From: Chanos chanos
Lineage: Eukaryota > Chordata > Actinopteri > Gonorynchiformes > Chanidae
Reading direction: 5' to 3'
Length of the DNA: 64,000 nt
Assembly: GCF_902362185.1 (NCBI RefSeq)
Contig: NC_044498.1
Coordinates: 41,475,036-41,539,035, forward strand
A program made the translations under genes and the position numbers. Positions 34,500 to 45,789 of the stretch are shown here, one piece after another. The first letter of the stretch is position 1. Each line of letters starts with the position of its first letter. Under the pieces are notes generated by a model, which did not search any database, was not told the origin of the DNA, and worked only from the letters and a program-made list of their open reading frames with translations.

Positions 34500-36190
34500 G
34501 AATCCTCTGAGCTACAGGAGGCTTCGGATTAATTTAGAATGGCCTTTATGGTCAAACACTAATTTGAGGTCATTGTTTTTTATCTTGTCTTTGGCCTTCT
34601 CTTACCAAAATCCATTCATTTGTTATCGTTCACAGGCTATGGTTACTTTTTATTAAACATATGACCGAAACCATAACCAGTTAAATTCATAAGCCAAGGC
34701 TAAACCTGGACCTTGTCTCTCTCTTATCTCTAGTTAGTTTAATGTCCAGGCCTGACTGTTCCTCACATTACCGCACGGTATACTGCACAGTCTTGCTCAT
34801 TAAGAACATCACGATTCATGGCTTACCAATGAAGAAATCACTTCAACCTTCAAAGTCCTCTCACTGCAAGGAGTGTTTTTAAGGTGTGTTGGCATGTCTG
34901 ATTCAATTTTGTCATGCAGCTGGTGCTGATTACAAAGCAGTTCAAGTATATTGCGTTGCTCCTTACTCTAAACCAGGCATACTATCTTGTTCCTAGGGCA
35001 TTTGCCACATGTTTTTTGATGGTCAATTCAGATGCATGCCTTCCAACCCTGGGACTCTCCATTCTATTACATGTCTTTTCTGACAGTGTGTCAGTCATCC
35101 TCAAGAGGACTACAGGCTCTGTTAACCCCTTGAATACCTCGTCTGTTTGTATGAAGCCTCTTGGCCTGAGATAAAAGTAGACATTACTACCACTCTGTCA
35201 AGCAGTTTCCTAGCAACATTGAAGAAAGAAGGCTAATCTTAAGGTGCGATGAATATTTATATCTGCATTTTAATCCTTCTGCTGTTTCTCCTGATGTATT
35301 ACTTAGTTTTACTCCAGATAATCTTATATGATTTGTATTGTATAGAGTGTGTGGTTTCATACATGAAAATAAATTGTATTTGTTCTGAGACATCTTCTCA
35401 TGTCCCGGAGTCTGTAATGAGTTTAAAATGTGTACTCACTACAGATGACAAATCTTAAATTTAATGTGTGAATTGAAAACACGATTAACATTAACATGAT
35501 TAATGTATGATTGATGACTGATCTCGACCAAAAATTTGGTCAAATTTTGTGATAATAAAAGATGGTTCTCTTTAATAAACAGTATCTGTAGTAGGTGCCA
35601 TGTATGTTAAATAAAAGAAAATCTACCTCATACATTTTGTTGTCTTCAGTGACCTCTGAGGTCCACGATCAAGAAGAGTGGCTTGTCATGTTCAAAAAGG
35701 TCTTGTCTTACTAGCATAATCAACCAAATATTTGCTCGGAAAAGGGAATTATAAGCTTAATGCACTGTGGTACTAATAACATTTGGCCCAAAACTATGAG
35801 CAAGTGTTTGTGAGTATTGCAAAAGATGCCATACTGCCATGTACAGGAATATATAAGTACTGTATTTCTGTTTGTATAATGACGCTGACCTGGACAGTGC
35901 CCTTGGCAACACACTAGACATTAGTTGTCAAACCTGGCACACTCTTGTCAGTGCTTATTGGAAACATTATGCACCCATTAAAACTGGCATTTTGCTCACC
36001 GCTAAGACATTCATCAGTAACTAGTTCTGTAATTCACAGCCAACACAACCACTTTCCCATTGTTGTTGCTCCAAACTCCCTCTTGTGGATGATTAATCTC
36101 ATGACATCCACATTAAACATAAACATCCATTTACATACATCTTAATGTAATGTAACTTTTCAGTTATTATTATGAAGCCATGTTTTTTGT
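34500..36190. other. Spacer before tlr4 copy C
   Basis: No gene, no clear repeat and no further tlr4 relic recognised. AT-rich. Confidence 0.5.
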
Positions 36191-36199
36191 TAGGAAAAT

Positions 36200-36440
36200 A
36201 TAATCAACTATCAAAGATGAACATTAATATTCTATTACAACGGTCAGAATGCATGATATAATAAAGCATCACATGACTGATGCGGGACTGACTTTCTGTC
36301 ATTATACAATAGATTCCCTGTGTCATGTGGTGGACAGGTAAGGGAGAAGGAAGTGAAATTTGAGTTCTCTACTCAGCAACTGCATCAAAAGGTTTTGTTC
36401 GTGTTGAGCTGCTGAATTTATCAACTGAATCATTGTTAAT
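36200..36440 (+). promoter_or_regulatory. tlr4: tlr4 copy C promoter with Ets-IRF composite element
   Basis: GGAAGTGAAA at 36349-36358 is an exact match to the Ets-IRF composite element GGAANNGAAA bound by PU.1 with IRF4/IRF8. It lies 83 bp before the ATG. Human TLR4 is known to depend on PU.1 and IRF8 in myeloid cells, so the site fits the gene. No TATA box is evident. The segment is duplicated at 29740-30000. Confidence 0.55.
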
Positions 36441-36533
36441 ATGCCTTCCCACTGTGAGTATGGAGTAATTTTGTTTGTCATCTGGACAGCTGTTAAAATT
36501 TCAGGGGCACAGATGGGATATCAATGCACAGAG
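36441..36533 (+). CDS. tlr4: tlr4 copy C, coding exon 1: signal peptide
   Basis: Encodes MPSHCEYGVILFVIWTAVKI then SGAQMGYQCTE; hydrophobic core VILFVIWTAV. Donor CAGAG/GTCAGA, phase 0. The length equals that of copy B exon 1. Confidence 0.85.
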
Positions 36534-36776
36534 GTCAGACATTTTTTAAATCCAAAGTATATATGATGATAGCAGTGATGTGTAATATTGTTCATCCAGT
36601 GTAATCATGCAGTGACTAATATAATGAATTTAACTTCTTCATCCATGTTGTTATTTACACAGTATAAGCACAATAACTGCATAATGATCATTTTTAATGT
36701 TTAAACTTTATTTTCTGAAAATATGAATATGAATCTGACAAAACTGTTGCTTTATGATAATTTGATAATTTGTCAG

Positions 36777-36943
36777 ATTTCAGAGAACATTCACTACTCA
36801 TGCTCAGGGAGAAATCTCTCTTCTATACCAAACCATTTTTCTCCTATGGTGGAGATTCTGGATCTCAGTTTTAATTTCCTCAGCTTTTTGAACAAGACTA
36901 CAGTCCCTCTCTTCTCTAATCTGCAAGTCCTTGATCTGACAAG
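36777..36943 (+). CDS. tlr4: tlr4 copy C, coding exon 2
   Basis: After acceptor TTGTCAG it reads ISENIHYSCSGRNLSSIPNH through LQVLDLTR, donor ACAAG/GTGAGC. 167 nt, nearly identical to copy B, as is the following 94 bp intron, pointing to recent duplication or conversion across this tract. Confidence 0.9.
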
Positions 36944-37037
36944 GTGAGCGAACGTTGTTAACATATTCAAGATTTATTTCTTTTAATCATAACTTTCATT
37001 ATTATTGAGAGTTCTTGTCACATTTTTCTATCTACAG

Positions 37038-39252
37038 ATGTCATATCCAACATATTGATGATGATGCGTTCCACAATGTAAGGAATCTAACAACTCTAAT
37101 TCTTACTGGAAACCCCATTTCTTATACTGGACCAAATGTCTTGAACGCACTGACCAAACTTCAAAGACTAGTTCTAGTGGACATTGGTCTGCTCTCATTA
37201 GAACTTCCTATTCACAGTTTGATGAATCTTCAGGAATTGAAAGTTGGAACAAATAACATCAAATCCATGGCCATGCCACCATATATGATCAGCTTTAAAG
37301 ATTTCAGATTACTGGACCTACATGCTAATAATATATCACTCATCAAAGCTGATCACACCTCTGTGCTACGTGAAATTGGGAGAAACATGACATTAATACT
37401 GTCAAGAAATCCCATATTGTGCATAGAGTCAGGAGCTTTTCAACATATCTACCTCAGAGAACTCAATATTCAGGGTGCCTTTGTTTCATTTAATGCGACA
37501 AGGAATGGTCTTAAATCACTCACCGGCCTCAATGTTGACAGACTAGTAATCGGAGACTTCAGAGACAAGAACAAGAGTTTCATTTTTGATGTCAATTTTT
37601 TAAGCAGTCTGAGCTCTATCGGTTTCCAGGAAATATATTATTATGTGAAAGAAAGGCCAGCCAAACCATTGCATTTGTTCGAGCACATGGTTAATGCCTC
37701 AAAAATAACAGTAAAGCATGCGTATATTCCATACCTGGAATACGTACCATATCGACAAATTAAAGAACTTTTCTTGGTAGACGACCATCTGTTCTTGAGT
37801 ATAGAATTTTCACATCAACACACCATAGAGAAACTGGTCATAAGTAACAGTAAAGAACCAGTAATAATTTCTAAGTTCACTGACCTGCCCAAACTTCACT
37901 ATGTAGATCTGAGTAAAAATCAAATTACGTTAAAAGAGTGTTGCAATACAATTTTCATAGAAATCCCACAACTTCGATTCCTGAACTTTAGTCTCAATGC
38001 AGAAATTCGTCTTGCACTAACTTCATTTTCAGGGCTTAATAATCTTGAAGTCTTAGATTTTCACTACACAAAAGTTGCTGGCATTGGTAATTTCGCAGTT
38101 CTGGCAAACCTCAAGCTTTTGCGTTATTTAGATATTTCTTATTCCAGCATCACCTTTACGTGCTACATGTCATTCTATGGTCTGGACAGTCTTAGAGTAC
38201 TCAAGGTTGCTGGAAACAGCTTCAAGTTGGGCACATCGCAATATTTATTTGCAAATCTAACACAATTAGAGCTTCTGGACATCTCAAACTGTGGCATTGA
38301 GAGCATGATGTACAGCACTTTTAAAGATCTCCATCAACTGAAACATTTATTTCTAAGTGGAAACAAATTAATGACTTTGGATTTTTCAAGTCTGAAAGCA
38401 ATAAGAAATGTTTATGTAGACAACAATCAGATCGCCAGCATTCCACTAAACGTTCTCCAAAATCGGCCTGAAAACCTGTCAGTGTTTGATCTATCCAACA
38501 ACCCAATTGACTGTTCCTGCTCCCAGACAGATTTCATCTCATGGATTGTTAACCATCAACAAATACTGAAGCAACCTCAAAACATATTTTGTCACTCATT
38601 GTCCCGGACCCCAGTCACAAGAGTGATTGACTTTGACTTGGAAAACTGTGCATATAGAAAGAAAGCTGCTGTAGTTGTAATAGTTGTGTCCCTGTTTGTT
38701 GTTCTGTCATTACTGTTGGTGTCAGTGTTGACCTATAAGTTCCAGTTTTATCTGCGTTACTGTTGCATATTGCTGAGAGGATACAGGGCCTCCAGACAGC
38801 AGGAATGTCCTTATGATGCCTTTGTGATCTACTCCAGCAAAGATGAAGCCTGGGTGATGGATGAGCTGGTGGAGAACCTGGAGAAAGGGGTTCCTCCCAT
38901 TCAGCTGTGCCTCCACGTGCGAGATTTTGAAGTGGGAAAGTCCATCACCTCCAACATCATTGATGAGGGCATCATGGGAAGTCATAAGGTCATCGTGGTT
39001 GTGTCTCGACACTTCATCGACAGCGTGTGGTGTCGCTTTGAGTTTGAGGTGGCGCAGTCCTGGCTGGTGATGGAGGGCACTGCCAACATTATCATAATCA
39101 TGTTGGAGGATGTAGAAGAGGAAAAGACCAAGAAGGTGTTTGGTCTTCATAAACACCTGAAGAAGAACACGTATCTAAAGTGGAGAGGAAATCCTTTGAG
39201 TGACATGAGGTTCTGGATTCGGCTCAGGAGGGCTGTTATTGCCAAGAAATGA
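37038..39252 (+). CDS. tlr4: tlr4 copy C, coding exon 3: complete toll-like receptor 4 ectodomain, membrane helix and TIR
   Basis: TLR4 senses LPS with MD-2 in mammals and signals through MyD88/TIRAP and TRIF/TRAM; fish TLR4 ligands are less certain. Residues about 88-629 are LRRs ending in a Cys cap (DCSCSQTDFISWIV). The membrane helix is about 630-652 (AAVVVIVVSLFVVLSLLLVS). The TIR domain is about 678-815: box 1 YDAFVIYSSKDEAW, box 2 QLCLHVRDFEVGKS, box 3 FWIRLRRA. Human TLR4 has RDFIPGVA in the BB loop; the key proline (mouse Pro712) is Val719 here. The full CDS over three exons is 2475 nt, 824 residues against 839 in human, with no break. The copy-to-orthologue naming (tlr4a/b) cannot be settled by eye. 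Confidence 0.93.
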
Positions 39253-39720
39253 TGTATGTTATTGTAATTGATGGTTTTCAAACATTCATAAGATAAATCT
39301 ACGTAGTTTAAATACAATAGATATTTTTGCAACAAGCGTGATGTATGGTTGAGAGACATGGTGGAATTTAACTGGTAAATTTTCATTCTTGCCTGTTCAA
39401 AACTGTTTTCACTGGTTCAGTTGGTTGAGGTGACCATGTCAGCCAAGCCTGTAAAATAGCGTGGAATCCATATATCCAAATGCAATTGACGCAGAAATGA
39501 TAAAGTCGAGGTTATTCCACTAAGAGGTGAATGTGTGTCCATTGTCCATGTAGAATTTTGGACTGTTCTGGGAGGTGCTGCTACATGTTGTATCAGACTA
39601 TGAGATCTATTTATATCAATTTTTGTTTTGATCATAAAGAATTTGTGAAATATATTACATTCTGTTGATCTACATTCTCTGTTGTTGCTTGTTTTGTAAA
39701 TGTATTTGAATGTAATTAAA
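39253..39720 (+). other. tlr4: tlr4 copy C 3' untranslated region with ATTAAA
   Basis: The 3' flank differs from that of copies A and B. ATTAAA at 39715-39720 is a plausible poly-A signal. Confidence 0.45.
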
Positions 39721-40840
39721 GATGTTTCTGATTTTTTCTATACAAGCATTACAAATGTAATTAAAAAAATGTATTTAAAAGATCTAGCTTATTTATTCTG
39801 AGAATTGTTGCTTCTGATATCTAAAGAGCTACTTTTTGAAATATGAATTCAAATATTTGAACATACAACTTTTTTTAAATAGTAGTCTCCTGCCATAAAG
39901 TACATTTAAAACCATATTTTTCCAGGTCTGCCACAACGATATATTTTACATAAGACCAACTTAACATTCCCGATATTTCTAGAGGCAACATGATATGACA
40001 TTTTATATATATCAGTAACATACCATGTATAACTTACTAAGTAGAAATTAACACATATTGTGTTACGACCTATGCAAGTCAGTTCATTAAGCATTTGCTC
40101 TGGAGTACCTACAAGTCTGTGAAAACCACTATATACAATTTCCCTTTTTTTTTATTACGGTCACCAAATAAATGGTTTGAACTTGCAGTTAAACATGATT
40201 TTCATTATGTTATAAAATGTGCACAAGCACCTGCAATACCTGAAATAAGCTTGATTAGTACACCCGTTAGGAAGAGGGTGCCAAACCAAGCAAATAGAAC
40301 CATGAAAACAAGCCAGAAAATAGAAACCAGCCAGTAAAACATGAAATGGAACCAACATTTCCTTTGTCTGGATAGGTAATAATGGTATAGTCACAGAGAT
40401 AGGATCTTGTTTGTCTGGGGTTGTAGCATGTGAAATTTCTGTGGATATAGTCAAATGATTCTAAGAAGTTGCTTCCTCAAGCCACACAGTTAAGGAGATA
40501 CATTTAATCATTGAAGTATCTGCGTGTAAACAAAACTGCTCTTCTGATTGATGAATTCCTACTGAAATTAATCGTTCCTCTTGTTTCCGTTAAAATCGTT
40601 CACTGCTAATAAAATATGTTGGTATGAGTTTCATATTTAAAACCACACACTTTGAGATTACAACAACCAAGTTACCTTAAGAAGGAAAACATTGACACCT
40701 GCGTGATGTTCCCTTCTCCATTCTTGCATCAGGCCTCCCTGCCGTCATGTGTGCCACACCTTCTATTAACCCAACCAGGTATACTGGTTTGTCCCATAGT
40801 TCTCACATTGCTCACATTCCCTTAATAAAGTCAGGAGCAA
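39721..40840. other. Intergenic DNA between tlr4 copy C and the TRIM gene
   Basis: AT-rich; no gene or clear repeat recognised. Confidence 0.5.
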
Positions 40841-40845
40841 ACAGT

Positions 40846-40854
40846 TTCACTGAA
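40846..40854 (+). promoter_or_regulatory. GAS-type (STAT) motif upstream of the TRIM gene
   Basis: TTCACTGAA fits TTCNNNGAA, inside a larger palindrome-like GTTTCACTGAAAC. It is 52 bp before the ATG, so it could lie in the promoter or the 5' leader. Such sites mediate interferon-gamma/STAT1 response in many TRIM genes. Confidence 0.35.
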
Positions 40855-40905
40855 ACCAGACCTGCCTGAGAGTACCTTACTATCTGTTCGTTCCAACACT
40901 GTAAA

Positions 40906-41316
40906 ATGTCTCGTAGCACTGTTACAGACCAGGACCGCTACAGCACACTGGGAAAATCGCGGCGCTCTGCAGCATATGGCCGGTATACCTCCAGACCAAG
41001 CAGCCAGAACAGTAACAGGGATGTGCTGTGTGATTTCTGCATGACCAAGAAGATGAGGGCAGTGAAGTCCTGTCTCACCTGCCTTACCTCATTCTGTGAG
41101 ACTCACCTACAGTCGCATTATGAATACCCAGCGCTCATGAAGCACAAACTGGTGACGGCGACTGGACAATTGCGAGAGAAGATCTGTGCCGAGCATGACA
41201 AGCTACTGGAGGTTTTTTGCCGCACTGACCAGTCATGTGTCTGTGTTTTGTGTATTATGGAAGAACACAAAAAACATGACATAGTTTCAGCTGCAGCAGA
41301 AAGGACAGAGAAGCAG
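40906..41316 (+). CDS. TRIM16-like gene, coding exon 1: two B-boxes, no RING
   Basis: Residues 1-137. The start is MSRSTVTDQDRYSTLGKSRR. B-box 1 begins at Cys42 (LCDFCMTKKMRAVKSCLTCL, then FCETHL). B-box 2 begins at Cys94 (CAEHDKLLEVFCRTDQSCVC then LCIMEEHKKHDIV). No RING precedes them, as in TRIM16 and its fish relatives. Donor AAGCAG/GTGAGA, phase 0. TRIM proteins of this type often act in innate immunity and stress; without a RING, ligase activity would need B-box function or partners. Exact orthology (TRIM16-like against finTRIM/TRIM25-like groups) is unresolved. Confidence 0.88.
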
Positions 41317-41593
41317 GTGAGAGTCAGTCATAATCTATGAAGATACTTTATATTTGCTATAAAGATCCGTGATCAAACAAGAGAGTTACTGGTTAACGGA
41401 CCAGCAAACATGACTGTAACAAATAATGCATTTTCCATTTTTCATTGTTCAGTGATTCTAAAGTGCTCTTATTAATGCTGATCTAGCATGAATTGAGCTG
41501 ATGATATTGATCTTTAATGTTAGTTTTTCTGTATTTGAATGTTGACATCTAACACTGATGTGGGAGTAAGTCATGTGCTCCTTTTCTCTACAG

Positions 41594-41689
41594 AAACAGC
41601 TTGGAGCAAAACTGACGGCATCACAACAGAGGATTGATGAGAGAGTGAAAAAGTGGCAGGAAATGAGACAGGCACTGGAGTCTGTTAAG
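41594..41689 (+). CDS. TRIM16-like gene, coding exon 2 (coiled coil)
   Basis: 96 nt, 32 codons: KQLGAKLTASQQRIDERVKK then WQEMRQALESVK. Acceptor CTCTACAG, donor AAG/GTCAGC. A 96 nt exon in this place is standard for TRIM genes. Confidence 0.85.
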
Positions 41690-42040
41690 GTCAGCATATG
41701 ATTGCCATTATATTAAAAAAAAAAATTTAAAACTTTTGTAAAAAAATTTTAAAAATGTAGGGAGCTGTGTCTGTTCACCAAAATACATTATTATCTTCTC
41801 TGTTAAGCTTATACAAAACGGTGTGCTGGCAGTGTGAGAGATGACAGATTTATGTAACGAACAAAAAAAAAAAAGACAATAGCTTGTCCTTGCATAAATA
41901 TACATTCAGCAGTAGAAGAGTCAAGCTGTGGTTAGGTGTAGGAACAGTCAAGGGCTGGTCAGGTGTAATGTCAAGTCCAGGACAGACACATATCGGGTAA
42001 GCATAAGCTGACCGCTCTGTGTCTGTCTACCCTTTTGTAG

Positions 42041-42274
42041 CATTCTGCACAGGTAGTGTTGGAAGAGAACGAACGGATCTTCAAAGAGTTGCTGAACGCC
42101 GTAGAACGTCGCTATGCGGAGGTAAGGGGGCTGGTCCGAGCTCAGGAGGCGGCGTTGGTGACACGGGCCGAGACCCATCTAGACCGTCTGGAGGAAGAGA
42201 TCACCCTCCTCAGAAAGAAACACAGTGACTTGGAGCAGCTGTCCCACTCTGACGACCACATCCACTTCCTGCAG
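42041..42274 (+). CDS. TRIM16-like gene, coding exon 3 (coiled coil)
   Basis: 234 nt, 78 codons, the usual size of this TRIM exon: HSAQVVLEENERIFKELLNA, then RLEEEITLLRKKHSDLEQLS and HIHFLQ. Acceptor TTTTGTAG, donor CTGCAG/GTAAAA. Confidence 0.88.
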
Positions 42275-42364
42275 GTAAAACCAGTCCTTCCACTGGCGGT
42301 GGAGTTTATCTCTTCAGTGTAAGTTGCCAGCCCTTATGATTATTGTTTCTTTATTTTTTCACAG

Positions 42365-42524
42365 AGTTGGCAGTCTTTGTCTAGTCCCTCAGGATATGAA
42401 GATCTAGCCAAAGTCTCTGTGGCTCCAAACCACTCATTTGATCTGGCAAAGAAAGCCATCGCTGAATTCAAAGTACAGTTAGAGGAAGTGAGCAAGGGAG
42501 AAATACAAAAAATATCAACAGCCA
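42365..42524 (+). CDS. TRIM16-like gene, coding exon 4
   Basis: Begins SWQSLSSPSGYEDLAKVSVA and continues to EIQKISTA; acceptor TTTCACAG, donor GCCA/GTAAGT, phase 1. SW-SL-SP-G is typical of fish TRIM linker exons. Confidence 0.8.
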
Positions 42525-42686
42525 GTAAGTAACATTTGACTATTACATCAGCATAAACCTCCCTCGACAAACAGCATACCCGTGTACAGTACATGTAAAT
42601 ATTTGGCCTTAAATGTCAAACTTAAATATTTAATCTTAAATTCTGAATTGATTTGACCCCTTTTTATAACGCATTTTTTTCTACAG

Positions 42687-42746
42687 TAAAGGAAGTTCAC
42701 ATTCTGCAGAACGTGGAGCCGAAGACAAGGGAGGACTTCTTAGAAT
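42687..42746 (+). CDS. TRIM16-like gene, coding exon 5 (short linker)
   Basis: 60 nt: IKEVHILQNVEPKTREDFLE plus one base; acceptor TTCTACAG, donor GAAT/GTAAGT. The EP-TREDFL-Y motif leads into the PRY domain in TRIM proteins. Confidence 0.85.
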
Positions 42747-44022
42747 GTAAGTTTCTCTGTTAACCTTTAAACACACTATGAATGAATAACCTCAACACAG
42801 AGACATGTGCAGACATCCGTTAGCTCCATTTAAAGAGCCTTAGAGTGATGTCAAAAGCCGCTGGATGAATCTGCAAAACAGGTTTTCTGAGGTCACATGC
42901 CATTCTTCTTGCATGTTTTACTTCATGAACTTGCCTCTCCATACATTCCTGAAAATGGAAAACTACTGAGGCTAGTTAGTGATGACAGAAGAGATTTTAA
43001 AATGAAATAAAAATAAAAATAAAAAAAATATACATAAAGTCAGCAGGATTTTTATAAGTGCTCCTAATAAGATGGATGTTTATTTTCAACATTTATTTAT
43101 TTATTTTGAGAATATGTTGCTGATGTGTTTCATCACAAAGCCACTTGGCCTGGGAAGGTACAAAGATGAATGACCACTTCCTCATTAAATTCACTAGGAG
43201 TGGTTCTCCTTCATACTGTCTCCTGACTTTTTTATGTTTGCTGTAAGAACCTTGTGGTAGTATGAAATGAATGAACAAGCCTACAAGCAAGCCTCCTTCA
43301 TTATCAGCGATGTATCACTTTTACTTGCTTAACCACTACGGGGGAATACGCCTCACCCATATTATCAAGTTAGAAGAAGAACGACCATTTCCTACATTGT
43401 TTAGCAGTCTGTAGTTGCTCTTACACTTCACATCAACATTCAATGACAAATTTCTGTTAAATCTGGGATATTTTGCTCTGCCCTGAAAGCATTACAAGCT
43501 ATAAGCTATAAGATCCCGTTGTATAAATTCAAACAAGTTCGAACTTAAATTTCTTTTTAAACACCTTTATTTGAGAGACATTGCGGCACAGAAACATCCC
43601 TGTGTTCAACTACTGAACTCCAGTCTTAATGCCTAATATACAATAAAATTGTTTCATTGACACAAATTAATTTACATGCCTGGGCAGTGTAGCCAGATAA
43701 AACTGAAACGTAGTAAGCATGACGTGTCATTGTCAGCAAGAATATCATATGATCATACAAAATACATAACGCTCAAAATTTTCGATATCTGCTATTAATA
43801 CCTGAATAAACCCTCACTTCCTACATTTTAAGCCAATAGGGGACTCCATTGAGTACCATGTAACTTAATATGATTAATTATGTAGAAAACTGGAAGATGG
43901 CACTTTTCCTAATGACAAAACTCTGCATCACAGTTCACAGACAGATATCATTCGGTAGATCAGTGTCTGTTTACAGATGAACTATGAGTCTGTCATTGAG
44001 CTCAGTTCTTTCTGCTGTTTAG
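42747..44022 (+). other. TRIM16-like gene, intron 5
   Basis: 1.3 kb, AT-rich, no coding signal. An A-rich run lies at about 43000-43035. Confidence 0.7.
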
Positions 44023-44543
44023 ATTTCTGTCAGCTCTCGTTGGACCCCACCACAGCCCACCCCAGCCTGCACATATCTGAGGGTGACACCGTGGCACGTA
44101 TGAGGAATGACCCCAAGCCGTACCCCAATCACCCTAACCGATTCGACCACTGGCAGCAGGTACTCTGCAGAGAGGGCCTGTCTGGTAGTCGCTGTTACTG
44201 GGAGGTGGACTGGACAGGTACAGAGGTAGACATTGCGGTGACCTACAAGGATATTAGCAGGAAGGGAAACAGCAACACCTGCAGCTTTGGTTGGAATGAT
44301 AAATCCTGGAGTTTGTACTGTTCTGAGTCCAAATACTCGTTCTCCCATAATAGCAAGAGCACCACTCTCGCACTGCCCAAGTCGTCTCGGATAGGAGTGT
44401 ATTTAGATCATCGGGCAGGGACACTGGCATTTTACAGTGTGTCTGACACCATGACTCTCTTACATAGAATTCAGACCACATTCACTGAAGCACTGTACCC
44501 TGGCTTTGGAATCTGGGGATACGGAACCACTGTTCACCTGTAA
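44023..44543 (+). CDS. TRIM16-like gene, coding exon 6: PRY-SPRY (B30.2) domain
   Basis: Residues 321-493. PRY begins YFCQLSLDPTTAHPSLHISE; SPRY marks include GSRCYWEVDWTG, SFGWNDKSWSLYC, IGVYLDHRAGTLAFYSV and ALYPGFGIWG. B30.2 domains bind proteins and define target choice. The stop is TAA at 44541-44543. The six exons sum to 1482 nt, 493 residues, with all phases consistent. Confidence 0.9.
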
Positions 44544-44789
44544 AATATGCCATAAAGAATTAGCTTCTTTATTGGAAGGCAGCTTTAGATAGCACACTGG
44601 CAAGACTTTGAACCCTATTTATTTTTCACTTCTTTTTTTTTGGATTTTGATTAAACCAGATGTAGTGATGGTGTTTATTTTTCCTTTTTTCCCAAGAAGT
44701 TTTCCCCTCCTTTAGTCATATTTCTGTTGAATATACTTTTTTTGAGGGGGGGGGGGGGCGGGGCAGAGTTGTAGGTGAAGTAAATACTG

Positions 44790-44801
44790 CCACTAGATGG
44801 C
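44790..44801 (+). promoter_or_regulatory. CTCF-like motif (plus orientation)
   Basis: CCACTAGATGGC fits CCASYAGRKGGC at every position; it lies between the TRIM gene and tmem150a. Confidence 0.4.
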
Positions 44802-45073
44802 AATAATACTGAATTCTGTGAGCTGCACTTGTGCTGATAAGTGTCATGAAACGGATCAGCTGTATCAAATTGATTTTTGCAGTCATGTCTTTTCATACTG
44901 ATTTCAAATTCTCACTTGTGTTCTCTCTTGTCATTAATAGATTAATGTAAATCAACAGAGCAGTGATATTGAAGTGTGATTTTTTTTCCTGTTGCATCTA
45001 ATCTTAAGTAAGCATGCTTAATACAAATGTCACATTCTACTGCTGAACAGGGTTTAGTGTGAATTATTGCATG

Positions 45074-45088
45074 CACACACATGCACGC

Positions 45089-45134
<46 letters not shown>

Positions 45135-45145
45135 CACACACACAC
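45074..45145 (+). repeat. (CA)n microsatellite
   Basis: CA run with minor GC interruptions; CA-rich DNA continues to about 45215. Confidence 0.95.
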
Positions 45146-45609
45146 TTTTCCTAATGACAAAACACACACACAGACACACTCACACACTCATTCACAAACT
45201 CACACATTTACACACTTGACTCATTGCTGATAAGTGGAAGAGTCATATCTAGTTGAATGTGTATGAGACGGGTTAGAGGAGCGTAGACCTGCATGCACAG
45301 AGCTTCCATGGGAATGCTGTTTGCTATCCTGATAGGTGTATTCCCTTTCTTTGGTGGTTATCTATTGATATTGGTAGTTTCCTCTGACTTCAGTAAAAAA
45401 AAATTAAACTCTGATCCACACATCATCAAGCAGTGAAATCATGTATGTCCATAGATAGAACACAGACAGACATAGTTGGATGAAACTGGGAACTGCTGAC
45501 AGGAACTTAGATATATGTTTGATGTAAGTTATTTTACTTCATGAGTTCATGAATCAACTGAATGAGCATGAATCTGCTATTCAGCCAGATTAAACTGCTT
45601 AAAATTAGT

Positions 45610-45757
45610 GAGTGCAAAAAAACAAACAAACAAAAGGAAAAAACAAAAATCAAAAAACAAAAAACAAAACAAAACAAAAAAATCTAACAGTGGTTTCCAT
45701 TACAAAACAAAACAAAACAAAGCAGAGAGAGAGAGAGGGAGAGAGAGAGAGAGAGAG
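45610..45757 (+). repeat. CAAA-rich tract then (GA)n
   Basis: A-rich CAAA/AACAA units from 45610 to 45722, then a GA run at 45723-45757, directly before the presumed tmem150a 5' region. Confidence 0.9.
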
Positions 45758-45789
45758 CACGCTGACGGCCTGATATTCTGATGAAAAGA

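Noticed and set aside
38722-39156. 144-residue minus-strand frame opposite the TIR domain (also 27888-28433)
   Set aside because: Present in both copies only because the TIR sequence is nearly identical; antisense shadow.
40600-40905. A RING-encoding exon before the TRIM B-boxes
   Set aside because: No Cys/His RING pattern found in any frame upstream, and the first exon already opens with a plausible start.
44942-45187. Cys/Val-rich minus-strand frame, and similar ones at 52331-52822, 61862-62611
   Set aside because: Translations of CA/TG microsatellites.
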